A stretch of DNA of 30,129 nucleotides from JBBPYR01 sp038199755 (GCA_038199755.1 JBBPYR010000102.1:1-30129), one strand, 5' to 3'; numbered from the stretch's first letter, positions 8,827 to 16,890 are shown. Notes: generated by a model from the sequence alone, not told the origin. Numbers and translations are program-made.

Positions 8827-10119
8827 TAATAGCTGTTTGACCAGCGTGTTTGCTAGCTCCAACGAGTAGTTTTGACCACGATCATGAGGATAAATCTGAA
8901 ACATGTTTGCCACCCACAGGCCCTCGAGCGGTGTGTGTAGCGGCGGAATATGTTCGCGATAATCAGTGGTGACAATTGGTTGTGCAAAAGGAGCCTTGAC
9001 CATCCAGCTTTCCGTCACCCACGCGGGTTCAAATGCAGGTACAATGCGCTTGAGATGGGGCAAAAACTCTGCCAGAACCTCTTCTTTACTTTTGCTAAAC
9101 AAGGGATCGTTCATCGGGCGATAGTTGCCCAGATAGAGCAGATGGCGTCCACCATATTCTTCTGGCTTACAAAAATTGGTATGCTCGAACAAGCCAGTAA
9201 AGGGGTAGCCCTCATCACAAATATTAATCCAATAGCTATCCGTCAACTGGCGGTCTGTCGCGATGATCAAACAATGTGCGCCATACGCCTGACCCCAATC
9301 ATACTTCGCACGATACGCCTCCGGCAACGCGGGTATCAGGCGACAGGTAAGGCGCGTGGGCAAGGTTGAGACGACACGATCAAAGGTCCACGCCCCCTGC
9401 GTCGTCTCGATATGCCAACGACCATCAACTTGCTCCACCTGCTTCACGCTGGTATTCAACAACACCTTGCCACCCAATTCCTGGATGCGCTCAACCAAGC
9501 GTTCATAGAGCAACTGGAAGCCGCCATGCAAATAGCCCAGCTTCGTCGTGCGGTCATGCAAACGCGCCCAGAACCACGGCAGAGCGATCTGATCGTAGAG
9601 CTGCCCAAACTTGCCCTTGAAAAGCGGCTCGAAAAGCATGCCATAGGTGTGTTTGCCCATCCAACGGCGTAGCCACGCGTCAGCAATCTTGCCCTCAAGT
9701 AACGCTGGTGGCACAACCTTCAAAAACGCCATGACCGCCCCCACCCGCACCCTCTCATCAAAGCGCCACGGCTTGAAACGCAGTAGCGACAGCGGCGAGT
9801 CGAGCTGGTGAATGCCACCCGCGATCAAGCTCACCGTGCGTGGGCGTATCCACTCCAGATGCTCCTCCAGACCAAGCTCTTTAATGGTCGCAATAGCCGT
9901 TTTATCCGATTGAAACAAATGATGATAAAACTTCTCCAGCCAAATGCTCCCACCTTGCCCCCACCCCTCGCCCTCACCCACGTCTTCTATTTTAAAGCCA
10001 GCGGCAAGCCCACCTGCCAACGGCTCCTGCTCAAACACAATCACCGACTGACCCGCCTGCGCCAGCCGATAAGCCGTCATCAAGCCTAATGCACCGCCAC
10101 CAAGTACCGCGTATTCCAT
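8824..10119 (-). CDS. FAD-dependent oxidoreductase (amine-oxidase/UDP-galactopyranose mutase-like)
   Basis: 431 residues. The N-terminus 'MEYAVLGGGALGLMTAYRLAQAG' carries the dinucleotide-binding GxGxxG (residues 7-12), followed by an acidic residue closing the Rossmann unit (VIVFEQE) and the GGLA turn. Near the C-terminus 'PLEGLWVANMFQIYPHDRGQNYSLELA' is the second FAD contact typical of the NAD(P)-binding/amine-oxidase-like group that includes protoporphyrinogen oxidase and UDP-galactopyranose mutase. The substrate is not evident. Lying next to the GT39/GtrA/GtrB genes it may act on a sugar or polyprenoid, but a palindrome separates them, so this is only context. Start ATG has AAGGAAA upstream. 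Family sure, function not. Confidence 0.8.
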   Translation of the reverse strand: MEYAVLGGGALGLMTAYRLAQAGQSVIVFEQEPLAGGLAAGFKIEDVGEGEGWGQGGSIWLEKFYHHLFQSDKTAIATIKELGLEEHLEWIRPRTVSLIAGGIHQLDSPLSLLRFKPWRFDERVRVGAVMAFLKVVPPALLEGKIADAWLRRWMGKHTYGMLFEPLFKGKFGQLYDQIALPWFWARLHDRTTKLGYLHGGFQLLYERLVERIQELGGKVLLNTSVKQVEQVDGRWHIETTQGAWTFDRVVSTLPTRLTCRLIPALPEAYRAKYDWGQAYGAHCLIIATDRQLTDSYWINICDEGYPFTGLFEHTNFCKPEEYGGRHLLYLGNYRPMNDPLFSKSKEEVLAEFLPHLKRIVPAFEPAWVTESWMVKAPFAQPIVTTDYREHIPPLHTPLEGLWVANMFQIYPHDRGQNYSLELANTLVKQLL

Positions 10120-10183
10120 ACTCTATCGTTTTCCTTATTACATTACATAGAAAATGCTATCTTGTGAAGCGTTTAGCCTTTTA

Positions 10184-10393
10184 CTAGGCTGCAATAATGT
10201 TTGGTTGAGGGATAGGCCAGCCATCTTTTCTGGCAGCCTCAATCCATAACTCGATCACTTCTAATGCATTTTGAAGAGCTTCCTCATAGGTTTCTCCATG
10301 AGTATGACAGCCTGGAAGTTCAGGGACGTTTACGATATACGCTTGATCCCGTTCGCTCCACTGTATAGTTACAGAGTAATGAAGATTTTTCAT
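10184..10393 (-). CDS. HicB-like protein, orphan
   Basis: 69 residues from the chosen ATG at 10393, which has AAGGAAA directly upstream; a longer reading to 10459 adds unrelated sequence. The protein shows the HicB-type fold: 'HYSVTIQWSERDQAYIVNVPELPGCHTHGETYEEALQNALEVIELWIEAA' has the strand, 'PELPGC' turn and helix of the family. Known: HicB proteins neutralise the HicA mRNA interferase, but many solo members exist without toxin. I see no HicA gene on either side, and there is no added DNA-binding domain at the C-terminus. It may be a remnant of a toxin-antitoxin pair or a stand-alone regulator. Confidence 0.82.
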   Translation of the reverse strand: MKNLHYSVTIQWSERDQAYIVNVPELPGCHTHGETYEEALQNALEVIELWIEAARKDGWPIPQPNIIAA

Positions 10394-10524
10394 GTTTCCT
10401 TCTTTACCTCTTTGGCGACATACCTTCTTATGGTTAGTATAGTAGCATACTTTTCGCAAAACATGAACAGATATTTTTGCTCGAATGGCATAGCTCTCGT
10501 GAAGTCTGCAATACCAATCATAGC

Positions 10525-10636
10525 AATTCCGTAGGGACCAGCCTCAGCGCGTCCACAGCGCAATTCATTGCGCGAGATTCGAATCATAGGCGATAAATCG
10601 CCTCGTGGACGCGCTGAGGCTGGTCCCTACGGAATT
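10525..10636. repeat. Clover-leaf palindromic repeat (MITE- or REP-like)
   Basis: The outer arms 10525-10556 and 10605-10636 are perfectly complementary over 32 bp. Inside are two further hairpins, 10558-10573 (7-bp stem, loop TC) and 10588-10603 (7-bp stem, loop AA), plus the palindrome GATTCGAATC at 10576-10585. The folded strand would be a multi-armed junction. The terminus GTAGGGACCAGCCTCAGCGC closely matches the terminus of the repeat at 26602-26926 (GTAGGGGTCAGCTTGAGCGC), so this is a dispersed repeat family. It lies between the HicB-like and WD40 genes, upstream of both. Confidence 0.85.
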
Positions 10637-10667
10637 TGCAACAGTCATGCCCTTAATAGCTTTGCGC

Positions 10668-10673
10668 TATAAT
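10668..10673 (+). promoter_or_regulatory. Candidate -10 box for the WD40-rlmA pair
   Basis: TATAAT lies 44 bases upstream of the WD40 start codon. No good -35 box is seen at the normal distance (TCATGC there), so this is a weak call. It sits just outside the right end of the palindromic repeat. Confidence 0.35.
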
Positions 10674-10717
10674 AATAGAACGATAAGAAGACGAAAACTG
10701 CTAGAGGGCCTATATCC

Positions 10718-11854
10718 ATGCAATCCGTACAGCAAGAAGAAATTCCATTTCGTTCAGAACAGACGCGCCGCCGCATCTCGTGCCTTGTGCTGGGAGTAAC
10801 GCTATTCGCCTTACTCGCATTATGTGGCGGGATATTTTCCTGCGTCCTGTTTGGCTACAACCTGCTCCCCGTCATCCTGCTGCCCTATGGCACCAATAAT
10901 ATTCACCTGTCGCGCCCCATCTCCGCTAACACCATCTACATTTATAGCGGGCATCGCACCACGGTCAACGCGGTCGCGTGGGAACCTGATGGCAAACGGG
11001 TCGCCTCCGCCGATGATAACGGTACCGTCCATATCTGGGACGCGAACGGTGGCGGCGGAGTCACCATTTATAGCGGCCCCAACGGAGCCATTCAAACACT
11101 AGCATGGTCGCCCGATGGGCAGGCCATCGCCGCAGGCTACAACACAGGAACCGTACAGCTATGGGATGCCACAACTGGAGCGCAACGCTACACCTACCAG
11201 AGTAACGCCAGCACGATTGCGCAGCTGGTGTGGGCACCTGACAGCAAATACATTGCCGCCCTTGAACGCCACACAGGCAGCAGTTCAAGCATCAACATCT
11301 GGGACACCACCACAGGCAATGCCGCTACCAGCCTCTCAGGAGAAAGCACCTTCGCATGGTCGCCCGATGGCAAACGCATCGCCAGCTACGATGGCATTAA
11401 CACCGTCACCGTCTATGACAGCGCACATGGCAAGGTGCTGCAAACATTTACCCTACACAATAACAGCGGCATCGGCGTAGACACGCTGGCATGGTTGCCC
11501 GATGGCCAACATCTCAGCCTTGCCTCAAGCAACAACGCCCACCTGCAAATCTGGAATGTCAACACTGGCGAACACATCATCTCGCAAGAGAGCCACAAAA
11601 ATCCCATTCAGGCCATCGCGTGGTCGCCCGACCTGCAATATATCGCGACCGCCAGCCAGGACGAAACCGTCAATATCTGGAACGCCCACAGCGGCGCACT
11701 GCTCTACACCTATCCCTGCTATGTCGGCATCGTCACCTCCGTCGCCTGGTCGCCTGATGGCAAGCGCATCGCATCAGGCAGTGGCAGCGAAATACCCTCG
11801 TTGGGCGTCGTCAAGGATGATACCGTGCAGGTATGGAAGGCACCAATATCATGA
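10718..11854 (+). CDS. Membrane-anchored WD40-repeat protein
   Basis: 378 residues. A single hydrophobic segment (about residues 20-48) anchors the protein, leaving the propeller outside the membrane. After it come WD40 units, recognised by the recurring 'AWSPDGKRIAS' strand and 'V.IWD...G' ends: for example 'AVAWEPDGKRVASADDNGTVHIWD', 'TLAWSPDGQAIAAGYNTGTVQLWD', 'AIAWSPDLQYIATASQDETVNIWN'. I count about seven units, enough for one closed propeller. Such domains act as protein-binding scaffolds; no catalytic domain is fused here. GAGGG about a dozen bases upstream of the ATG acts as ribosome binding site. The stop overlaps the start of the next gene as ATGA. Confidence 0.88.
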   Translation: MQSVQQEEIPFRSEQTRRRISCLVLGVTLFALLALCGGIFSCVLFGYNLLPVILLPYGTNNIHLSRPISANTIYIYSGHRTTVNAVAWEPDGKRVASADDNGTVHIWDANGGGGVTIYSGPNGAIQTLAWSPDGQAIAAGYNTGTVQLWDATTGAQRYTYQSNASTIAQLVWAPDSKYIAALERHTGSSSSINIWDTTTGNAATSLSGESTFAWSPDGKRIASYDGINTVTVYDSAHGKVLQTFTLHNNSGIGVDTLAWLPDGQHLSLASSNNAHLQIWNVNTGEHIISQESHKNPIQAIAWSPDLQYIATASQDETVNIWNAHSGALLYTYPCYVGIVTSVAWSPDGKRIASGSGSEIPSLGVVKDDTVQVWKAPIS

Positions 11855-12741
11855 ACTGCCTGACCCACATTTTAACCTGCCCGGTCTGTTCTCTGCACCT
11901 GACACAGCTGGACCACACCTGGAAATGCGCCAATGGACATACCTTCGACATCTCCAAGGAAGGCTACGTCAACCTGGCACTGGGCAAATGGATCGGTGAC
12001 ACTAAAGCCATGCTTCAAGCACGGCGTGATTTTCTAGAGCGCGGCCACTATCAGCCCTTGGCCGACGCACTGAACGACATCATCACAAACTACCTGCATA
12101 CTCAAGAGCAAGCAACAGGCGTCTTGCCACACCTCAACCTACTAGATGTCGGTTGTGGCGAGGGCTATTACGTGGGACACATACAGCAGCACCTCAACAA
12201 AGCGCTTCCCAACGCTGAATACTGCATGATTGGACTGGACATTTCCAAAGATGCCATGCGTATGGCCGCGAAACGCTATCAGCAGGCGCACTTTGTAGTC
12301 GCCAACCTCAAAGAACGGCTCGTCTTTGCCAACGACTCGCTGCACATCCTGCTCAACATCTTCGCCCCGCGCAACGTCGCCGAGTTTGCGCGTGTGCTCA
12401 TGCTCGGCGGCATAGCCATCGTTGTGCTGCCCACACCCACACATCTTGAGCAACTACGCTCCACACTCCACCTGCTCCAAATTGAAGAGCACAAGCAGCA
12501 AAAGGTGATCGACCAATTCGCCAGCCACTTCACCCTCCTGCACACAAAAGACATCAGCTATCAGCTACCCCTCAACCAGTCCGAGATTGAGCACGCCGTG
12601 ATGATGACCCCCAACAGCTGGCACATCACAGACGAAACCCGCCAAAGCATGCAAGCCTTGGGGGAAATAGAGACAACCGTGAGCTTTACCTGTTTGGTGT
12701 TTCAGAAATTAGATAGGTCATACGAGCACACGAGCAGCTAA
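11851..12741 (+). CDS. rlmA: RlmA-type 23S rRNA (guanine-N1)-methyltransferase
   Basis: 296 residues. The N-terminus carries the RlmA zinc site: Cys10, Cys13, Cys26 and His30 (CPVC ... CANGH), followed by 'TFDISKEGYVNLALGKWIGDTKAMLQARRDFLERGHYQPL', which is strongly diagnostic of the RlmA/RrmA family. The SAM-binding motif LLDVGCGEGYY follows near residue 99. Known: the enzyme methylates N1 of a guanine in helix 35 of 23S rRNA (G745 or G748), in some species affecting macrolide/tylosin sensitivity. I chose ATG 11851 because it overlaps the WD40 stop as ATGA and has AAGG about ten bases upstream; ATG 11833 is possible. The last dozen codons lie within a 37-bp palindrome arm. Confidence 0.9.
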   Translation: MNCLTHILTCPVCSLHLTQLDHTWKCANGHTFDISKEGYVNLALGKWIGDTKAMLQARRDFLERGHYQPLADALNDIITNYLHTQEQATGVLPHLNLLDVGCGEGYYVGHIQQHLNKALPNAEYCMIGLDISKDAMRMAAKRYQQAHFVVANLKERLVFANDSLHILLNIFAPRNVAEFARVLMLGGIAIVVLPTPTHLEQLRSTLHLLQIEEHKQQKVIDQFASHFTLLHTKDISYQLPLNQSEIEHAVMMTPNSWHITDETRQSMQALGEIETTVSFTCLVFQKLDRSYEHTSS

Positions 12742-12784
12742 AATGAAATTTTAGCTGCTCGTGTGCTCGTATGACCTATCTAAT
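12708..12784. terminator. 37-bp perfect palindrome spanning the ends of two convergent genes
   Basis: Arms 12708-12744 and 12748-12784 are exact reverse complements with a GAA loop. The left arm contains the last 11 codons and stop of rlmA; the right arm contains the TAG stop of gcvPB (12780-12782). It would form an extremely strong hairpin in transcripts from either side. There is no U-tract beyond the stem. Confidence 0.78.
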
Positions 12785-14264
12785 GAGTCTTCTCTTGACC
12801 GCTCGTCCAGCGCAGGTTTGGCTTGCGTGCGGCCAGAGCCTGGTCCAGTCGCCCCACCACGGTCGTATGGGGAGCGGTTTTGACAACTTCGGGATTGTCG
12901 CGTGCCTCCTCAGCAATCTGGTGCATGACGCTAATAAAGTAATCAAGCGTCTCGCGTGTCTCCGTCTCCGTTGGCTCGATCATCATAGCCTCATGCACGA
13001 TCAGCGGGAAGTACACGGTAGGAGCATACATGCCAAAGTCGAGCAGCCGTTTGGCGATGTCCAGGGCCGTCACGCCATGCTCATCCTTCTGCCGCTGGGC
13101 CGTGGCAACGAACTCGTGCTGGCAGATCAAGGGATACGCAATCTCATAATCAGCCTCTAACCCATGCTTGACATAGTTCGCATTGAGAATAGCACTCTGC
13201 GAGACATGCTTCAAGCCATCGGGCCCATAGGTGCGAATATAGGTATACGCACGCACCAGCACGCCAAAGTTGCCCACATTGGCACGTACCTTGCCAATAG
13301 ACAGCGGTCCCGGCTCTTCCCACACATAGCCATGCTCGTTTTTCGCAGGCAGCGGGCCGGGCAGGAAGGGCACGAGATGTGCATTGACACCAATTGGGCC
13401 AGAGCCGGGGCCACCGCCGCCATGTGGCGTGCTACACGTCTTGTGCAGATTGAAATGCACCACATCAAATCCCATATCCCCTGGCCGTGTGATGCCTAGC
13501 ACCGCGTTGGCGTTCGCGCCATCATAATACAGCTGCCCACCAACATCATGGACCATCTTGGCAATCTGCGCGATATTGGCATCGAAGAGGCCAAGTGTGT
13601 TGGGATTGGTCATCATAATGGCGGCGATATTGGCACCCTCAGCCTCTAGCAAGGCTTTGAGGTGTTCCATGTCAATGCCGCCCGTGGCAGGCTCAGTCTT
13701 GACCTCGACCGCTTGATAATCCGCCAGCGTTGCGCTGGCGGGATTAGTACCGTGTGCGTTATCAGGAATGAGCACGATACGCCGATGACTCTCGTTCTGG
13801 CTCTGGTGATACGCCTTAATCAGCATCAAGCCCGTCAGTTCACCGTGTGCGCCAGCAGAGGGTTGCAGCGTCACACGCGTCATGCCCGCGATCTCCGCTA
13901 AATACTGTTCCAGTTCGTACATCAATTGGATCGCCCCCTGCACCGTCTCTTGCGGCTGCAAAGGATGAATGCGGGCGAAACCGGGCAGCACGGCCATGTC
14001 CTCGTTCAGCTTCGGATTATATTTCATAGTGCAGGAGCCAAGCGGATAGAAACCAGTATCCACGCCAAAGTTGCGCTGTGACAGGTGGGTGTAGTGACGC
14101 ACTACCTCGATCTCGCTCACCTCCGGCAACGGGGCCGGTGTCTCACGCAGCAGATTCGCGGGTAACATATCTGTCAGCGGCTCAGTGGGCACATCCATAG
14201 CAGGCATGGTAGCAGCGCGGCGTCCCGGTGCCCCTTTCTCAAAAATCAAAGACTCTACGCTCAT
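12780..14264 (-). CDS. gcvPB: Glycine dehydrogenase (decarboxylating) subunit 2
   Basis: 494 residues, the normal length for the PLP-bearing subunit of the split P protein. It shows 'GFYPLGSCTMKYNPKLNE' near residue 71, 'PSAGAHGELTGL' near 135, 'DNAHGTNPASA' near 168 and the PLP lysine in 'HFNLHKTCSTPHGGGGPG' (Lys275). Together with GcvPA it decarboxylates glycine and passes the aminomethyl group to the lipoyl arm of GcvH. The ATG overlaps the gcvPA stop by four bases (ATGA), so the two subunits are translationally coupled and made in equal amounts. Very confident. Confidence 0.97.
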   Translation of the reverse strand: MSVESLIFEKGAPGRRAATMPAMDVPTEPLTDMLPANLLRETPAPLPEVSEIEVVRHYTHLSQRNFGVDTGFYPLGSCTMKYNPKLNEDMAVLPGFARIHPLQPQETVQGAIQLMYELEQYLAEIAGMTRVTLQPSAGAHGELTGLMLIKAYHQSQNESHRRIVLIPDNAHGTNPASATLADYQAVEVKTEPATGGIDMEHLKALLEAEGANIAAIMMTNPNTLGLFDANIAQIAKMVHDVGGQLYYDGANANAVLGITRPGDMGFDVVHFNLHKTCSTPHGGGGPGSGPIGVNAHLVPFLPGPLPAKNEHGYVWEEPGPLSIGKVRANVGNFGVLVRAYTYIRTYGPDGLKHVSQSAILNANYVKHGLEADYEIAYPLICQHEFVATAQRQKDEHGVTALDIAKRLLDFGMYAPTVYFPLIVHEAMMIEPTETETRETLDYFISVMHQIAEEARDNPEVVKTAPHTTVVGRLDQALAARKPNLRWTSGQEKTH

Positions 14265-15613
14265 GCTGCCACCTCTTTCAATGCCCGTACCAGCGTGTCG
14301 ATATCGTCACGTGTGCGCGTCTCCGTCACGCAGAATAGCATGGCGTTTTCCATCCCTGCGTAGTTCTCGCCCAATGGATACCCGCCGATGATATCCGCCT
14401 GTGCCAAATGCTGCTGCACGTCACGGGCGGCCATGGGTAACTCAATCACAAACTCGTCAAAGAACGGGCTACCGAAGGCCGCTTTATAGCCAGGAAGAGC
14501 GGTAATTTGCCGGAACGCGTAGTGCGCCTTCTGAATACATAATTCGCCCAACTCGCGGAAGCCCTGCTTCCCAAGTGTCGCTAAAAAGATGGTCGCACCA
14601 ATCGCTAGCAAAGATTGATTGGTGCAAATATTCGAGGTAGCACGCTCACGACGAATATGCTGCTCACGCGTTTGCAGCGTCAATACATAGCCAGTCTGCT
14701 TCTCGCCACCCTCCTCAATCGTCTGTCCCACTAAGCGACCGGGCAGCAGGCGCATAAATTTGTGTTTCGCCGCCATAAAGCCCAATGCAGGCGCACCGTA
14801 GCTCATGGTGTTGCCAAAGCTCATCAGCTCGCCAACTGCGATATCCGCGCCATAGGCAGCCGGTGTCGCCAGCACACCTAACGATGCGGGTTCCGTGATC
14901 GTGGTCACAAACAGAGCCTTGCCTTTGTGTGCGATGCGTTCGATGTCATGCACAGGTTCGACACAGCCAAAGAAGTTTGGTTGCTGCACCACCACAGCCG
15001 CCGTCTGTGGGCCGACCGCGGCATCGAGTGCCTCCAGCGAGGTCACGCCATCCTGCGTCTCGACCTCTTTAATCGCGAAGCCACGCGAGAAGGCATAGGT
15101 GTGCAGCACACGGCGATATTGCGGATCAACCCCAGTTGAGATCACCACTTCGCCGCGCCCGCCGGGTCCCAGCGCGAGCAATACCGCCTCGACCAGCGCG
15201 GTCGAGCCATCGTAGAGCGAGGCATTGGCGATGTCCAGTCCCGTGATCTGGCACACCATGGTTTGAAATTCATAGGTGGCCTGCAAAATACCTTGGCTCA
15301 CCTCTGGCTGATACGGGGTATAGGATGTGACGAACTCTGAGCGGCGTTGCAGGTGTGGCACCACGCTCGGTATGGCATGATCGTAGCTGCCTGCTCCCAG
15401 AAACGAGAGCGTCGTATCAATATCTTTATTTTTGGCTGCCATGCGTGTCAGCAGGCGTTTCAAATCTGGTTCCGCGAGGGCGGCTGGCAGGTCCAGAGGT
15501 CGCTGCAGGCGCACCCCTTCTGGCACCGTGACCAGCAGGTCTTCCATTGTTGAAAGCCCCATACTCTCCAACATCGCCTGCTGCTCTTGCGGAGTATTTG
15601 GTACATAACCCAT
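14261..15613 (-). CDS. gcvPA: Glycine dehydrogenase (decarboxylating) subunit 1
   Basis: 450 residues, the family's usual size. It shows 'MGYVPNTPQEQQAMLESMG' at the N-terminus, 'FLGAGSYDHAIPSVVPHL' near residue 70, 'TSYTPYQPEVSQGILQATYEFQTMV' and 'NASLYDGSTALVEA', all typical of GcvPA. It is the partner of GcvPB in the split P protein found in Gram-positive bacteria, archaea and Chloroflexota. GGGGAG lies seven bases upstream of the ATG. A palindrome after the Uma2 gene separates it from gcvH, so it may have its own promoter in the 15.61-15.80 kb gap. Confidence 0.97.
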   Translation of the reverse strand: MGYVPNTPQEQQAMLESMGLSTMEDLLVTVPEGVRLQRPLDLPAALAEPDLKRLLTRMAAKNKDIDTTLSFLGAGSYDHAIPSVVPHLQRRSEFVTSYTPYQPEVSQGILQATYEFQTMVCQITGLDIANASLYDGSTALVEAVLLALGPGGRGEVVISTGVDPQYRRVLHTYAFSRGFAIKEVETQDGVTSLEALDAAVGPQTAAVVVQQPNFFGCVEPVHDIERIAHKGKALFVTTITEPASLGVLATPAAYGADIAVGELMSFGNTMSYGAPALGFMAAKHKFMRLLPGRLVGQTIEEGGEKQTGYVLTLQTREQHIRRERATSNICTNQSLLAIGATIFLATLGKQGFRELGELCIQKAHYAFRQITALPGYKAAFGSPFFDEFVIELPMAARDVQQHLAQADIIGGYPLGENYAGMENAMLFCVTETRTRDDIDTLVRALKEVAA

Positions 15614-15680
15614 ATCTAAACTCCCCTTCGAGAGAAAAACTAGAGGGCACCCATGCGGGGAGCCATGCGCTATGCCACAA

Positions 15681-15743
15681 TAGCATGTCGGTAGTCTGCG
15701 AGGAGATAAATGTTACCTGGAAAATTACCGAGGAGACATGCTA
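15681..15743 (-). promoter_or_regulatory. Possible structured leader upstream of gcvPA
   Basis: In the minus strand, TAGCATGTC-TCCT-CGGTA (15726-15743) can pair with TACCGACATGCTA (15681-15693), a 13-bp stem with a 4-base bulge. It lies 70-130 bases upstream of the gcvPA start, between the palindrome and the gene. It does not show the sequence cores of the glycine riboswitch, so its role, if any, is unknown. Confidence 0.35.
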
Positions 15744-15796
15744 CAAGTATTTTCGTGGTCTAGTTGATTATATCTCATAAGCACGTTATATATCCA

Positions 15797-15847
15797 AAAT
15801 ATAAAAGGAGGAGCTTGCAACGGTTGCAAGCTCCTCCTTTTATATTT
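15797..15847. terminator. 24-bp perfect palindrome overlapping the Uma2 gene stop
   Basis: Arms 15797-15820 and 15824-15847 are exact reverse complements around CGG. The TAA stop of the minus-strand Uma2 gene (15840-15842) is inside the arm. It separates gcvT-gcvH-Uma2 from gcvPA-gcvPB. The sequence past the stem on the minus strand begins TTTGGATATAT, only weakly U-rich. Confidence 0.72.
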
Positions 15848-16445
15848 CGCCTTCGGGCTCGTTGATCGTCTCCGGTACACCAGCGTTTCTATAGAGTGCC
15901 GCCAGTGGTAAGCGGATATCCAGACTGCTTAGCTCTAGTTGATCCCCTGGCCCATACGCATCATAGCTCCAACTCGCATCTAAGCGTGTATACACCTCGA
16001 CGAGTTGGTATCTTGTTGCTACAAGCACATATGCCTGCAGATGTGGGCAGGCTCTATAATAGCCGAACTTCTCGCCACGATCATAGACCTCATTCGAGGT
16101 TGACAATACCTCGACAACGATATGCGGGAATTGTATCTCTATCTTATCAGGAGTTGGCCGATCTCGTTCGTCGCATGTCACTGTAGCATCGGGATAGGTG
16201 TACCGTCGCGCCGAGAGACGGACTGCCGCATCCGAATTATAAACATAGCAGGGCTTGCCTGCTGCCGCAAGTGTGCTCTCAAGGGCGGAACAGACATTGA
16301 GGCTAATGCGTGCATGGGCAAGGCTTCCTCCCGACATGGCATAGACGTGTCCATCAATATACTCATGTCTGATATCATGGCTTGTCTGCTCCAAGCTGCG
16401 CCACTCATCCACGCTCATGCGTTGTGGCGATGGTTGCGCTACCAT
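15840..16445 (-). CDS. Uma2-family (DUF820) PD-(D/E)xK nuclease-like protein
   Basis: 201 residues. Features typical of the Uma2 family are 'SVDEWRSLEQTSHDIRHEYIDGHVYAMSGGSLAHARI' at the N-terminus, 'YTYPDATVTCD' (Asp86), 'HIVVEVLSTSNEVYDRGEKFGYY' (Glu112 and Lys126) and 'VLVATRYQLVEVYTR'. The Asp, Glu and Lys are in the order expected of the PD-(D/E)xK active site, so the protein may be catalytically able. The biological role of this family, which is greatly expanded in cyanobacteria and Chloroflexota, is unknown. The start at 16445 is set by GGGAGG six bases upstream; a longer reading to 16481 has no such site. It lies between gcvH and gcvPA in the same orientation, which is unusual for a glycine cleavage operon. 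Confidence 0.85.
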   Translation of the reverse strand: MVAQPSPQRMSVDEWRSLEQTSHDIRHEYIDGHVYAMSGGSLAHARISLNVCSALESTLAAAGKPCYVYNSDAAVRLSARRYTYPDATVTCDERDRPTPDKIEIQFPHIVVEVLSTSNEVYDRGEKFGYYRACPHLQAYVLVATRYQLVEVYTRLDASWSYDAYGPGDQLELSSLDIRLPLAALYRNAGVPETINEPEGEI

Positions 16446-16497
16446 TGATATCCTCCCTTCGCAGAGACCTTGCCCCCTCATGATTACGTAAAGACGC

Positions 16498-16890
16498 CTA
16501 GCGACCGGTGAGGTAATGCAAATACTGCTCGACGGTCATAAGATCGTCAAGCTCGGCCTGCGTGGACATCTTCAACTTAAACATCCAGCCCTCGTTATAT
16601 GGATCGTCATTAATCAGTTCCGGCTGATCGTTCAACTTTTCATTGATCGCCACGATTTCGCCACTAAGCGGAGAAATAAGTTCAGAGGTGGCCTTGACCG
16701 ACTCGATATCGCCAAAATGCTTATCGGCTGCCACCGTATCGCCTACTTTAATCAGGTCAAGATACACGATGTCGCCAAGCTGGTCCTGAGCATAGTCAGT
16801 AATGCCCACAGTCGCCTCATCACCGTTGACACGAACCCATTCGTCGGTCTTGCTATATTTGAGATCGGCTGGATGATTCAGGTTTGCCAT
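16498..16890 (-). CDS. gcvH: Glycine cleavage system H protein
   Basis: 130 residues, the normal size. The lipoyl domain has 'VGITDYAQDQLGDIVYLDL' (about 28-46) and the lipoylated lysine in 'FGDIESVKATSELISPLSGEIVAIN' (Lys66). The lipoyl arm shuttles the aminomethyl group from the P protein to GcvT and is then reoxidised by lipoamide dehydrogenase, whose gene is not in this window. GGGAG lies about ten bases upstream of the ATG. The 45-base gap to gcvT and 52-base gap to the Uma2 gene fit one operon. Confidence 0.97.
   Translation of the reverse strand: MANLNHPADLKYSKTDEWVRVNGDEATVGITDYAQDQLGDIVYLDLIKVGDTVAADKHFGDIESVKATSELISPLSGEIVAINEKLNDQPELINDDPYNEGWMFKLKMSTQAELDDLMTVEQYLHYLTGR

Noticed and set aside
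10394..10717. HicA toxin partner for the HicB-like gene
   Set aside because: The region holds a palindromic repeat and no reading frame with HicA character on either strand.
15614..15796. Glycine riboswitch upstream of gcvPA
   Set aside because: The conserved cores of the glycine aptamer are not present; only a simple bulged stem is seen. The region upstream of gcvT shows none either.
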